Made by a program: the position numbers and the translations under genes. This document shows, piece by piece, positions 1-6,270 of a DNA stretch of 7,326 nucleotides. Numbering within the stretch: the first letter of the stretch is position 1; every line of letters starts with the position of its first letter. Under the pieces are notes generated by a model. It did not search any database and was not told the origin of the DNA. It saw nothing but the letters and a program-made list of their open reading frames with translations. The stretch is from Actinomycetota bacterium (lineage in GTDB: Bacteria; Actinomycetota; Acidimicrobiia; Acidimicrobiales; JACDEA01), in assembly GCA_013816725.1 (NCBI GenBank), contig JACDEA010000103.1, forward strand, positions 1 to 7,326, read 5' to 3'.

Positions 1-48
1 CGACGACTTGCCTGCGTTGGGCAGGCCGACCAGCCCGAGTTTCTCCAT
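1..48 (-). CDS. ychF: YchF-like P-loop NTPase, N-terminal fragment
   Basis: Only the first 16 codons lie in the window; the gene runs off the left edge. The peptide MEKLGLVGLPNAGKSS holds a complete Walker A/G1 motif (G8-LPNA-G13-K14-S15) starting at residue 8. A G domain at the very N-terminus fits the YchF/OLA1 family of TRAFAC NTPases. It argues against Obg/CgtA, which has a similar P-loop but places it after an N-terminal Obg domain of about 160 residues. YchF proteins bind ribosomes and usually prefer ATP; the specificity motif that would show this is outside the window. The ATG at 48-46 has no Shine-Dalgarno. A TAGCCT hexamer ends 9 bases upstream, so the mRNA may be leaderless. It is divergent from the bL37 gene, which suits a shared translation-related role. 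HflX-type or other small GTPases cannot be excluded from 16 residues. Confidence 0.6.
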   Translation of the reverse strand, partial: MEKLGLVGLPNAGKSS

Positions 49-57
49 GTCGCGCTC

Positions 58-63
58 AGGCTA
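58..63 (-). promoter_or_regulatory. -10 hexamer TAGCCT for the YchF-like gene
   Basis: On the minus strand TAGCCT (63 to 58) matches the actinobacterial -10 consensus TANNNT and ends 9 bases before the ATG at 48. A start a few bases upstream of that ATG would give a nearly leaderless message. No -35 match is visible. It shares the TA at 62-63 with the -10 of the opposite gene. Confidence 0.45.
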
Positions 64-67
64 GAGT
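62..67 (+). promoter_or_regulatory. -10 hexamer TAGAGT for the bL37 gene
   Basis: TAGAGT fits TANNNT and ends 9 bases before the ATG at 77. No Shine-Dalgarno lies between, so transcription would begin almost at the start codon. No convincing -35 is seen; that region lies inside the opposite gene. The TA at 62-63 also begins the minus-strand -10. Confidence 0.45.
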
Positions 68-76
68 CGTTCTCTT

Positions 77-160
77 ATGTCGAAGCGCACAAAGAAGGCG
101 AAGGCCCGGGCCCGTCGCAACAAGGCGAACCACGGCCGCAAGCCGAACCGCGGGCGCTAG
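77..160 (+). CDS. 50S ribosomal protein bL37 (27 aa)
   Basis: This ORF runs from ATG (77) to TAG (158-160) and encodes 27 residues, 13 of them Lys or Arg. The N-terminus reads MSKRTKKAKARARR and the C-terminal part contains ANHGRKPN. From family knowledge, actinobacterial bL37 proteins are about 24 residues, start with a MAKRGRKK-like basic stretch and end in ANHGKRPN, so both length and C-terminal motif match. bL37 is an extra protein of the large ribosomal subunit, described in mycobacteria, that lies buried in rRNA; basic composition and lack of a hydrophobic core agree. The start is fixed by the -10 hexamer at 62-67 with no Shine-Dalgarno. The gene sits 28 bases from a divergent YchF-like gene and ends 6 bases before the stop of the convergent acetyltransferase gene. 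It is short enough to be missed by length-filtered gene callers. A chance basic ORF is the alternative, but the motif makes that unlikely. Confidence 0.8.
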   Translation: MSKRTKKAKARARRNKANHGRKPNRGR

Positions 161-167
161 GCCCGGT
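147..167. terminator. Hairpin at the bL37 / acetyltransferase convergent junction
   Basis: ACC(147-149) pairs with GGT(165-167) and GGGC(152-155) with GCCC(161-164), with a 2-base bulge and a 5-base loop GCTAG. The loop contains the bL37 stop codon, and the outer arm touches the stop of the opposite gene at 167-169. No T-tract follows on either strand, so it is at most a non-canonical bidirectional terminator of the kind common in high-GC bacteria. Confidence 0.3.
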
Positions 168-1198
168 CACACCCGCTTCGTAACGGCGGCCAGCAGACCG
201 TCGGTGGCGATCTGCCAGGTGCCGTAGTGCTTCACCGGGCGAAATCCGAGCGCCACGTTGATGGCCAGCATCGGCCGGTTGCTTCCGGCATTCCACGTGT
301 CGATGCGCGCCACCTCCGGGCGCTCGTCGAGGACCCGCAAGAGCATCGCGGCCTTCAGCCACCGCCCGATGCCCTTCTCGCGGTGTGCCGGATCAACGGC
401 GGTGCCACCCTGCCACGCGAGGTCGTCCATCCAGTCGCCCCAACCGATGTCGGTGAATCCCGCCAGCGCGCCCGTCGGATCGTGGCGCACCATGAGGGTC
501 CACTGATGACGGCGGCGGCGGGCGCGCCGCGCCTCGCGCTCACGCACGCGCGCCGGTGTGTCGTGCCAGTCCTCCATATCCAACTCTTCACGGGGCGCGG
601 TGTTCATTATCTCGGTCACGCCGACGTAGGCGTCGAGGAGTTCCTCGGGGCAGGCGTCGTCGAACCCGATTAGGGAGTAGTCCGAAGCGCGCTGGCGGGC
701 CAGCGCGACCCACTCCTCGAGCATCGTGCGATCGACCTCGGCGGTGAGCAGGCGACTGCGTCGTTCGACGGCGCGCTTCTCGAGCCCGAGCGCGGCGACG
801 AAGGCGGCGCCGGCCGTGTCCTCCACCGCGTCGACGCCCAACACGGTTCGCCCGTCGGCGGCAGCCGCATCGACCACCGGCGCCAGCAGCCGCGTCGCCA
901 CATGGTCGCCGCGGCGGTCGGGACGGACAGCGACGTCGAACCAGCCGAGGTGGCGGTTGGTGTCGACGTACTCGAGCTCGAGCAGGCTGCGGCCGACGAT
1001 CTCGCCACCGTCGCGCGCCAACCAGCGCTTCACCACCTCCCACGACGGAGGCTCGCGGAACTCCACCGCGGCGACATCGAAGGGCGGCACCGGATCACCG
1101 GGTTCGGTCTCGCGTTCGATGGCGCAGTCGAACTCGTAGTACGCGCGCAGGTCGGCGTCGGAGGCCGTCGCCGCGTCGAACGGCTCGATGTTCACCAT
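167..1198 (-). CDS. GNAT family N-acetyltransferase, tandem two-domain
   Basis: The 343-residue protein contains two GNAT folds in tandem. The N-terminal one (about residues 1-155) carries the acetyl-CoA pyrophosphate-binding motif as VRPDRRGDHVATRLL (91-105). The C-terminal one (about 175-343) carries the better-preserved VDPAHREKGIG (268-278) and ends with the characteristic N(303)AGSNRPML..N..LGF pattern (303-319). The tandem arrangement resembles mycothiol synthase and other actinobacterial double-GNAT enzymes, but sequence alone does not show the substrate. An Arg-rich stretch (217-230) lies in the linker-proximal part of the second domain. The protein is cytoplasmic, with no signal peptide or membrane segment. 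The start is ATG at 1198; GTG one codon downstream (1195) is possible because TACAAC ends 6 bases before it. No Shine-Dalgarno is visible. It is divergent from the VOC gene (54 bases) and convergent with bL37 (6 bases). Confidence 0.85.
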   Translation of the reverse strand: MVNIEPFDAATASDADLRAYYEFDCAIERETEPGDPVPPFDVAAVEFREPPSWEVVKRWLARDGGEIVGRSLLELEYVDTNRHLGWFDVAVRPDRRGDHVATRLLAPVVDAAAADGRTVLGVDAVEDTAGAAFVAALGLEKRAVERRSRLLTAEVDRTMLEEWVALARQRASDYSLIGFDDACPEELLDAYVGVTEIMNTAPREELDMEDWHDTPARVREREARRARRRRHQWTLMVRHDPTGALAGFTDIGWGDWMDDLAWQGGTAVDPAHREKGIGRWLKAAMLLRVLDERPEVARIDTWNAGSNRPMLAINVALGFRPVKHYGTWQIATDGLLAAVTKRV

Positions 1199-1239
1199 GC
1201 CGTTGTAGCGGTCGGTGCCGGTCCCGGCGAACGAATAAG

Positions 1240-1245
1240 TAGGTT
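1240..1245 (+). promoter_or_regulatory. -10 hexamer TAGGTT for the VOC gene
   Basis: TAGGTT matches TANNNT and is followed by exactly 7 bases before the GTG at 1253. That spacing puts the transcription start on the first base of the start codon. It is the best leaderless promoter in the window and decides the start of the VOC protein. No -35 match is visible; a palindrome (1217-1228) occupies that position. Confidence 0.55.
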
Positions 1246-1252
1246 GCCAGCC

Positions 1253-1846
1253 GTGGCTTCCATCGTCGCGCTCGAGATCGCCGACCCGCCCGCCGCCTGG
1301 GCCGAACTCGGATTCACCGTTGAAAACGGCGTCTGCGGTATCGACGGCGTGGCCTACGTGCTGGACGGGGCGGGCGCCGGCGTCGTGTCGTGGACGGTGG
1401 CCGGGCTCGACGGTGCCGGTGTCGACGGGTTACCGGACGGTCCCTCGGCCGCCCTGCCACCCCCTGCGGCCCATCCGAACGGTGTCGTCGCGTTGGACCA
1501 CCTCGTCATCTCGACGCCGAACCTTGGTCGCACGATCGAACGCTTCGAAGCGGCCGGGCTCGAGCTGCGGCGAACGCGCGACGCCGGCCGTATCCACCAG
1601 GCGTTCTTCAAGGCCGGGACCGTCGTGCTCGAAGTCATCGGCCCACCGCAGCCGAATGGCGACGGCCCGGCGCGGTTCTGGGGACTGGCGTGGACGGTCG
1701 CCGATCTCGCCGCCACCGCGGCGTTCCTCGGCGACCGCCTTCACGCCGCGAAAGACGCCGTGCAGAAGGGGCGCCAGATCGCGACGCTCGACAAGCAGGC
1801 CGGGTCCACCGTGGCCCACGCCTTCATGTCGCCAGAACCTCGGTAA
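1253..1846 (+). CDS. VOC superfamily / glyoxalase-like domain protein
   Basis: This is a 197-residue protein starting with GTG. The open frame extends several hundred bases further upstream, but that stretch is antisense to the acetyltransferase gene. The GTG sits 7 bases behind a TANNNT hexamer, and homologous-looking sequence begins here. Residues 79-192 form a VOC-like unit: a first beta strand VALDHLVIST with H83, helix NLGRTIERFEAAGL, strand TVVLEVIG with E127, and a second module from GLAWTVADLAATAAFLG. H83 and E127 occupy the usual metal-ligand positions of one module. The second module lacks an obvious His/Glu pair in the equivalent strands. Residues 1-55 look like a degenerate half-module. 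VOC proteins include glyoxalases, ring-cleavage dioxygenases and antibiotic-binding proteins; none can be chosen here. The 3' end overlaps the convergent phosphodiesterase gene by 23 bases. Transfer or truncation is not indicated. Confidence 0.75.
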   Translation: MASIVALEIADPPAAWAELGFTVENGVCGIDGVAYVLDGAGAGVVSWTVAGLDGAGVDGLPDGPSAALPPPAAHPNGVVALDHLVISTPNLGRTIERFEAAGLELRRTRDAGRIHQAFFKAGTVVLEVIGPPQPNGDGPARFWGLAWTVADLAATAAFLGDRLHAAKDAVQKGRQIATLDKQAGSTVAHAFMSPEPR

Positions 1847-2660
1847 GCACCGACGGCCGGTCGGTCATGACGCCGTCGACGCCGAGTTCGACGAGGCGGC
1901 GCATCTCGGCCGGGTCGTCGATGGTCCACACGTGCACCGCCAAGCCCGCCTCGTGGGCCCGGGTCACGAACCGTTCGTCGACCAGCGTGACGTCCTGGAA
2001 CGTGGCCGGCACTTGCAACGCGTGGTGCCTGAGCACACCCGAGGGTGTCGGCTCCCCGTCGCGCACCGCGGCGAAGAACTCCGCCACCGCAACGGTGCCC
2101 GCCGACGTGCTGACCGCCGGCGCGTGGTGCTTGAACGCGTCGGTGGCCAGGTCGTTGAACGACGCCACGATCACGTCGTCGGTCCGGCCGTACTCCTGTA
2201 GCAACTCGGCCAGGGCCGCTTCGTAGGGCTCCACCGCGGGGGCGGTCTGTTTGATGTCGAGGTTGAGGAACACGCCGGGTACTGCGTCGAGCACCTCCCG
2301 CAGCGTCGCGATGCCGAAGTCGCGGTCGTCCGGGGCCTTGCCGCGGTGCACGTAGTCGGCGTCGGGCCGTCCCGGCGCCACCACGTGACCGGAGACCCAC
2401 CAGTACGCGTTGTCGAGCGCCTGTACGTCGGCCAGCGTCATCGTGGCGATCGCGCCGGCGGCGCTCGTCGTGCGGTCGACGGTGGCGTCGTGGCACACGA
2501 CGAGGTGGCCGTCGGCGGTGGCGTGCACGTCCAGCTCGAGCGCGTGGGCGCCGGCGGCGATCGCCTGGCGCAGGGCGAACAGGGTGCTCGACGGCGCCTC
2601 GCGGGCACCGCCCTGATGCGCGTAGTTGAGGACGCGTCGGTCAATCCACGGGTTGGTCAT
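1824..2660 (-). CDS. Glycerophosphodiester phosphodiesterase (GDPD)
   Basis: This 278-residue protein has the GDPD TIM-barrel motifs in order: H15-QGG near the N-terminus, E42-L-D44 (metal ligands) with H46, H57-D58 (catalytic), D62-RTT, NLDIK (133-137), H243-V-W245 and D263-GVMTDRP. GDPDs hydrolyse glycerophosphodiesters such as glycerophosphocholine or -ethanolamine to glycerol-3-phosphate and an alcohol. No signal peptide or membrane segment is visible, so a cytoplasmic role is inferred. The usual HR pair, whose Arg contacts phosphate, is HQ here. The ATG at 2660 was chosen over upstream starts because it overlaps the kinase stop as ATGA, giving translational coupling, and because the family homology begins a few residues later. 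The gene is the second of a two-gene operon, and its end overlaps the convergent VOC gene by 23 bases. Length is normal for a single-domain cytoplasmic GDPD. Confidence 0.9.
   Translation of the reverse strand: MTNPWIDRRVLNYAHQGGAREAPSSTLFALRQAIAAGAHALELDVHATADGHLVVCHDATVDRTTSAAGAIATMTLADVQALDNAYWWVSGHVVAPGRPDADYVHRGKAPDDRDFGIATLREVLDAVPGVFLNLDIKQTAPAVEPYEAALAELLQEYGRTDDVIVASFNDLATDAFKHHAPAVSTSAGTVAVAEFFAAVRDGEPTPSGVLRHHALQVPATFQDVTLVDERFVTRAHEAGLAVHVWTIDDPAEMRRLVELGVDGVMTDRPSVLTEVLAT
1849..1865 (+). terminator. Hairpin just after the VOC stop codon
   Basis: ACCGAC (1849-1854) pairs perfectly with GTCGGT (1860-1865) around a 5-base loop. It starts 2 bases after the TAA of the VOC gene and lies inside the 3' coding end of the opposite phosphodiesterase gene. 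No T-tract follows, so termination is inferred only from position and the GC-rich stem. Confidence 0.35.
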
Positions 2661-3670
2661 GTGCCGAGACCATGGGTCGCGGCCAGGTCGGCCAATGACA
2701 CCGCTGGGCGGGCACCGAGATGGCTGATGACCTCGGCTGCGCACAGGTTGGCCAGCCGGCCCGCCCGTTCGAGGTCGTAACCATGAGTAATGCCGAAGAG
2801 GAAACCAGCGGCGTACAGGTCGCCGGCGCCGGTCGTGTCGACGACCTCTCCGATCGGCTGCGTCGGCACCTCATGCGACTCGCTCCCCCGAATCACGAGC
2901 GACCCGCGTGCGCCGAGCGTGACACTGACCACGTCGCACGACGAACGAGCACGGTCGACCGCGGCGTCCAGGTCAGCCGCTCCGTACAACGACATGATCT
3001 CGGCCTCGTTGGCGAAGAGCACGTCGACCGCGTCGTCGATGAGCGCGACGAACTCGGAACGGAACCGGTCGACGCAGAATGAGTCCGACAGCGTCAGCGC
3101 GACGCGCGCGCCGCTGTCCTTGGCCAGCGTCATCGCCCGCCGGAACGCATCCTTCGCCGCGGGAGGATCCCAGAGATACCCCTCCAGGAACACGATGGCG
3201 GCGCGGGCGATGGTCGCGGGGTCGACGTCGTCGGGCTGCAGGTCGGTCGACGCGCCGAGGTAGGTGTTCATCGTGCGTTCGGCGTCGGGCGTGACGATGA
3301 TCAGCGACTGCGCGGTGGCCGGCCCGGTGGTGGCCGGCGCAGTGGTGAACTCGACGCCGGCGGCCCGCAGGTCGTGGGTGTAAACCGCGCCGAGCTGGTC
3401 GTCGCGCACCTTGCCAATGAACGCGGCGGCGCCACCCAGCGACGCCACCCCGACGGTGGTGTTGGCCGCCGAACCGCCCGACATCTCGACAGCCGGCCCC
3501 ATGGCGCCGTAGATCGCGGCCGCCTCGCCGCCGTCGACCAACTGCATCGACCCCTTCGTCAGCCCTTGGGCCTGCAGAAACGCGTCGTCTTCGTGGGCCA
3601 GCACGTCGACGATGGCGTTGCCCAGGGCGACGACGTCGAGGCGGGACGGTGCGGCGTTTTCAGAGGTCAC
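2657..3670 (-). CDS. PfkB family kinase, adenosine kinase-like
   Basis: The 337-residue protein is a ribokinase/PfkB-fold kinase. Residues 13-20 (VVALGNAI) form the first strand; GGSAAN (65-70) is the substrate-side motif; NEAE (221-224) is the conserved Mg/phosphate-region motif; DTTGAGD (278-284) is PfkB signature 2, with D284 as catalytic base and the GAG as anion hole. Features such as TKGSMQL, FIGKVRDDQLG, ERTMNTYLGA and LEGYLWDPP match the bacterial adenosine kinase-like branch, which phosphorylates adenosine to AMP with ATP; an alternative sugar substrate cannot be excluded. The start is GTG at 3670, since TACTTT ends 8 bases upstream. A longer frame opens with GTG at 3694, but it would abut the divergent pepN ATG and leave no room for a promoter. 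Its stop overlaps the GDPD start (ATGA), so the two are co-transcribed and probably co-translated. Confidence 0.87.
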   Translation of the reverse strand: MTSENAAPSRLDVVALGNAIVDVLAHEDDAFLQAQGLTKGSMQLVDGGEAAAIYGAMGPAVEMSGGSAANTTVGVASLGGAAAFIGKVRDDQLGAVYTHDLRAAGVEFTTAPATTGPATAQSLIIVTPDAERTMNTYLGASTDLQPDDVDPATIARAAIVFLEGYLWDPPAAKDAFRRAMTLAKDSGARVALTLSDSFCVDRFRSEFVALIDDAVDVLFANEAEIMSLYGAADLDAAVDRARSSCDVVSVTLGARGSLVIRGSESHEVPTQPIGEVVDTTGAGDLYAAGFLFGITHGYDLERAGRLANLCAAEVISHLGARPAVSLADLAATHGLGT

Positions 3671-3678
3671 GACGAGCG

Positions 3679-3684
3679 AAAGTA
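3679..3684 (-). promoter_or_regulatory. -10 hexamer TACTTT for the kinase-GDPD operon
   Basis: Read on the minus strand, TACTTT (3684 to 3679) fits TANNNT and ends 8 bases before the GTG at 3670, predicting a leaderless or nearly leaderless message. No -35 match is visible. It shares the TA at 3683-3684 with the plus-strand -10 of pepN. Confidence 0.5.
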
Positions 3685-3688
3685 GCGT
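3683..3688 (+). promoter_or_regulatory. -10 hexamer TAGCGT for pepN
   Basis: TAGCGT fits TANNNT and ends 6 bases before the ATG at 3695, so transcription should begin at the start codon. A weak -35 candidate, TTCAGA at 3659-3664, lies 18 bases upstream with 4 of 6 matches to TTGACA. The hexamer overlaps the opposite -10 by two bases. Confidence 0.5.
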
Positions 3689-3694
3689 GACCAC

Positions 3695-6217
3695 ATGTCC
3701 CCGCGATCACACCGGCTGCCGCGCACCGCCGAGCCGCAGCGCTACGAGCTGACCCTCACCCCGGATCTGGGCGCCGCCACGTTCGCCGGCGAGGAGCGCG
3801 TGCGGCTCCTCGTCCATGAGGCCGTCGACGAGTTGGTGCTCAACGCCGCCGAGTTGGAGATCGTCACTGCCGAGCTGGTGAGCGACGACGGCGTCAGGCT
3901 CGAGGGGGCGGTCACCTACGACGAAGGCCTTCAACAAGCCTTCATCAACCTGTCGGGTACGGCGTCGCCGGGCAACTGGACGCTCGGCCTCACCTTTACC
4001 GGAATCCTCAACGACAAGCTGCGCGGCTTCTACCGCAGCACCTTCACCGACGACGCCGGGGCGATCCACATCATCGCCACCACGCAGTTCGAGTCGACCG
4101 ACGCCCGGCGCGCCTTCCCGTGCTGGGACGAGCCGGAGTTCAAGGCCGTTTTCGCCGTGCGCCTCATCGTCGACCAGGAGCTGGCCGCCATCTCGAACGG
4201 CGCGTCGGTCGAGGAGACCGACCTCGGCAACGGCAAGCGCCGGGTGACCTTCGCCGACACGATCCGCATGTCGACGTACCTCGTGGCCTTCGTGGTCGGG
4301 CCCTTCGAGGTGACCGACCCTGTCGATGTCGACGGCGTCCCCCTCCGGGTCGCCGCCGTTCCCGGGAAAGCACACCTGACGGGTTGGGCGCTGGAGGCCG
4401 GCGCGCACTCGCTCCGGTTCTTCACCGACTACTTCGGGCTCCCCTATCCGGGCGACAAGCTCGACCTCATCGCCATCCCGGACTTCGCATTCGGCGCGAT
4501 GGAGAACCTGGGTGCGGTCACGTTCCGCGAGACCGCGCTTCTCGCTGACCCCGAGCTGGCGTCTCGGACCGACCTCGAGATGATCGCCGACGTGGTGGCG
4601 CACGAGATCGCGCACATGTGGTTCGGTGACCTCGTCACCATGAAGTGGTGGAACGGCATCTGGCTCAACGAGGCCTTCGCCACCTTCATGGAGATGTTGT
4701 GCGTCGATGCGTTCCGACCCGATTGGGAACGGTGGGTCACGTTCGGCATCAGCCGGGCCGGTGCGATGGCGATCGACGGCCTGCGATCGACGCGTCCGAT
4801 CGAGTTTCCGGTCGAACGGCCCGAGGAGGCCGAGGCGATGTTCGACGTCCTCACGTATCAAAAGGGCGCCGCCGTCCTGCGCATGCTCGAGCAGTACCTC
4901 GGCGCCGAGCCGTTCCGCCAGGGCATCGTCCATTACCTCACGAAACACAGCTACGACAACGCCGAGACCACCGATCTGTGGGACGCGCTGGAGGAGTCGA
5001 CCGGCGAGCCCGTGCGCGCGCTCATGGACAGCTGGATCCTGAAGGGCGGCCACCCCGTCGTCGCCGTCGAGGCGGCGCCCGACGGCGCCGGGATCACCGT
5101 GCGCCAACACCAGTTCCGCTACCTCGACGATGGCGACCCTGACGCGCTCTGGCACGTGCCGGTGCTCGTTCGGACCGACGGCGGGCGCACACGGTCCCTC
5201 CTCGAAGGCAGCCATGCCACCATCGACCTCGGCGCCAAGACCGACGTCGCCGTGGTCAACGACGGCGGCTGGGGGTTCTACCGGGTGCAGTACGAGGCGG
5301 GCCAACCGCAAGCGCTGGTGCGCGCCGGGCTGTCGCCCCTCGAAAGGTTCAACCTCGTCAGCGACGTGTGGGCCGCCGTGCTTTCCGGGCGCGCTCCCCT
5401 CTCGGACTTCGTCGAGTTGGTCGTCGCCCTGCGCGGCGAGACCGATCCCAATGTGTGGGCGGCGATGTTGTCGCCACTGGGCCTACTCGACCGCGTCGTG
5501 GCCGACCCCGACCGCGACACGCTTCGCGCCTGGGTGCGGCGGATCGCCCGCCCGGTGTTCGACGGGCTGGGATGGGAACCGTCGGCCGGCGAAACCGAGC
5601 AGACCGCGCGTCTGCGCGCGCTGCTGATCGGCGCGCTGGGAACCGTCGGAGCGGATCCCGAGATCCAGCGCGAGGCGGCGGCCCGCCACGCCCGCTATCT
5701 CGCGGACCGCACGTCGCTCCACGCCGACCTGGTGCCGCCGGTGATCAGCGTGGTGGCCTGGGGCGGCGGCGAAGCCGAGTACACCACCTTGCTCTCCTGC
5801 TTCCGCGCCCCGGCCACGCCGCAGGACCAGATCCGCAACCTCTATGCCTTGGCCGACTTCCCGTCCCGCCCCTTGTTGCAACGGACGCTCGACCTGTGCG
5901 TCACCGAGGTGAGGACGCAGAACGCGCCGATGGCGATCAACAACGCGATCGGCAATCGCGTGGCCAGCGACCTGGCGTGGGACTTCGTGAAGAACCGCTG
6001 GGCCGAGCTGGCCGAGCGCTTCCCTCACAAGATGCTCGACCGCATGGTCGCCAACGTGATGTACCTCACCGACGCCGCCGATGACGTGCACCGGTTCTTC
6101 GCCGAGCACCCGATTCCCACCGGTCAGAAACAGCTCGACCAGATCCTCGAACGGCTGGACATCAACGCGGCCTTCGCCGCCCGCGAGGCGGCCAACGTTC
6201 CCGACGCGCTCCGCTGA
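3695..6217 (+). CDS. pepN: M1 family aminopeptidase N
   Basis: This 840-residue protein is a zinc metallopeptidase that removes N-terminal amino acids from peptides, mainly in the cytoplasm in late protein turnover. The domain order is an N-terminal beta-saddle (about 1-200), the thermolysin-like catalytic domain (about 200-450), a small beta domain, and a helical ERAP1-like C-terminal domain (about 530-830). GAMEN (267-271) is the exopeptidase motif. The zinc site is H303-E-I-A-H307 followed 19 residues later by E326 (NEAFA), giving the HEXXH-x18-E spacing. Y388 in LTYQKGAA is the transition-state-stabilising Tyr. Every catalytic residue is present, so it should be active. Length matches actinobacterial PepN. 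The ATG at 3695 sits 6 bases behind a TANNNT hexamer with no Shine-Dalgarno. The gene is monocistronic, divergent from the kinase operon and convergent with the regulator fragment. Confidence 0.96.
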   Translation: MSPRSHRLPRTAEPQRYELTLTPDLGAATFAGEERVRLLVHEAVDELVLNAAELEIVTAELVSDDGVRLEGAVTYDEGLQQAFINLSGTASPGNWTLGLTFTGILNDKLRGFYRSTFTDDAGAIHIIATTQFESTDARRAFPCWDEPEFKAVFAVRLIVDQELAAISNGASVEETDLGNGKRRVTFADTIRMSTYLVAFVVGPFEVTDPVDVDGVPLRVAAVPGKAHLTGWALEAGAHSLRFFTDYFGLPYPGDKLDLIAIPDFAFGAMENLGAVTFRETALLADPELASRTDLEMIADVVAHEIAHMWFGDLVTMKWWNGIWLNEAFATFMEMLCVDAFRPDWERWVTFGISRAGAMAIDGLRSTRPIEFPVERPEEAEAMFDVLTYQKGAAVLRMLEQYLGAEPFRQGIVHYLTKHSYDNAETTDLWDALEESTGEPVRALMDSWILKGGHPVVAVEAAPDGAGITVRQHQFRYLDDGDPDALWHVPVLVRTDGGRTRSLLEGSHATIDLGAKTDVAVVNDGGWGFYRVQYEAGQPQALVRAGLSPLERFNLVSDVWAAVLSGRAPLSDFVELVVALRGETDPNVWAAMLSPLGLLDRVVADPDRDTLRAWVRRIARPVFDGLGWEPSAGETEQTARLRALLIGALGTVGADPEIQREAAARHARYLADRTSLHADLVPPVISVVAWGGGEAEYTTLLSCFRAPATPQDQIRNLYALADFPSRPLLQRTLDLCVTEVRTQNAPMAINNAIGNRVASDLAWDFVKNRWAELAERFPHKMLDRMVANVMYLTDAADDVHRFFAEHPIPTGQKQLDQILERLDINAAFAAREAANVPDALR

Positions 6218-6241
6218 CCAGCGAAGTCGGAGGCGTTGAGG

Positions 6242-6263
6242 CCGCTCGCGCAGGCGAGATCGG
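6242..6263. terminator. Hairpin between pepN and the convergent regulator gene
   Basis: In the 53-base gap between the two stop codons, CTCGC (6245-6249) pairs with GCGAG (6254-6258) around loop GCAG, and CCG (6242-6244) pairs with CGG (6261-6263) across a 2-base bulge. No T-tract follows on either strand. A bidirectional terminator is plausible from its position between convergent genes. Confidence 0.35.
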
Positions 6264-6270
6264 CTATGGA

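Noticed and set aside
902..1252. Upstream extension of the VOC reading frame
   Set aside because: The extension is antisense to the acetyltransferase gene. A -10 hexamer 7 bases before GTG 1253 and the onset of VOC-like sequence place the start there.
1320..2226. Long plus-strand frames spanning the VOC and GDPD genes
   Set aside because: They are in alternative frames across two well-supported genes on opposite strands and give Arg/Pro/Ser-rich low-complexity translations.
3671..3694. Longer kinase start at GTG 3694
   Set aside because: It would begin immediately beside the pepN ATG with no promoter space; GTG 3670 sits correctly behind TACTTT and just before the conserved first strand.
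3707..5311. A 534-codon open frame antisense to pepN
   Set aside because: High-GC genes leave long open frames on the opposite strand. This one lies wholly inside a clear M1 aminopeptidase with intact catalytic motifs, and its translation has no recognisable domain.
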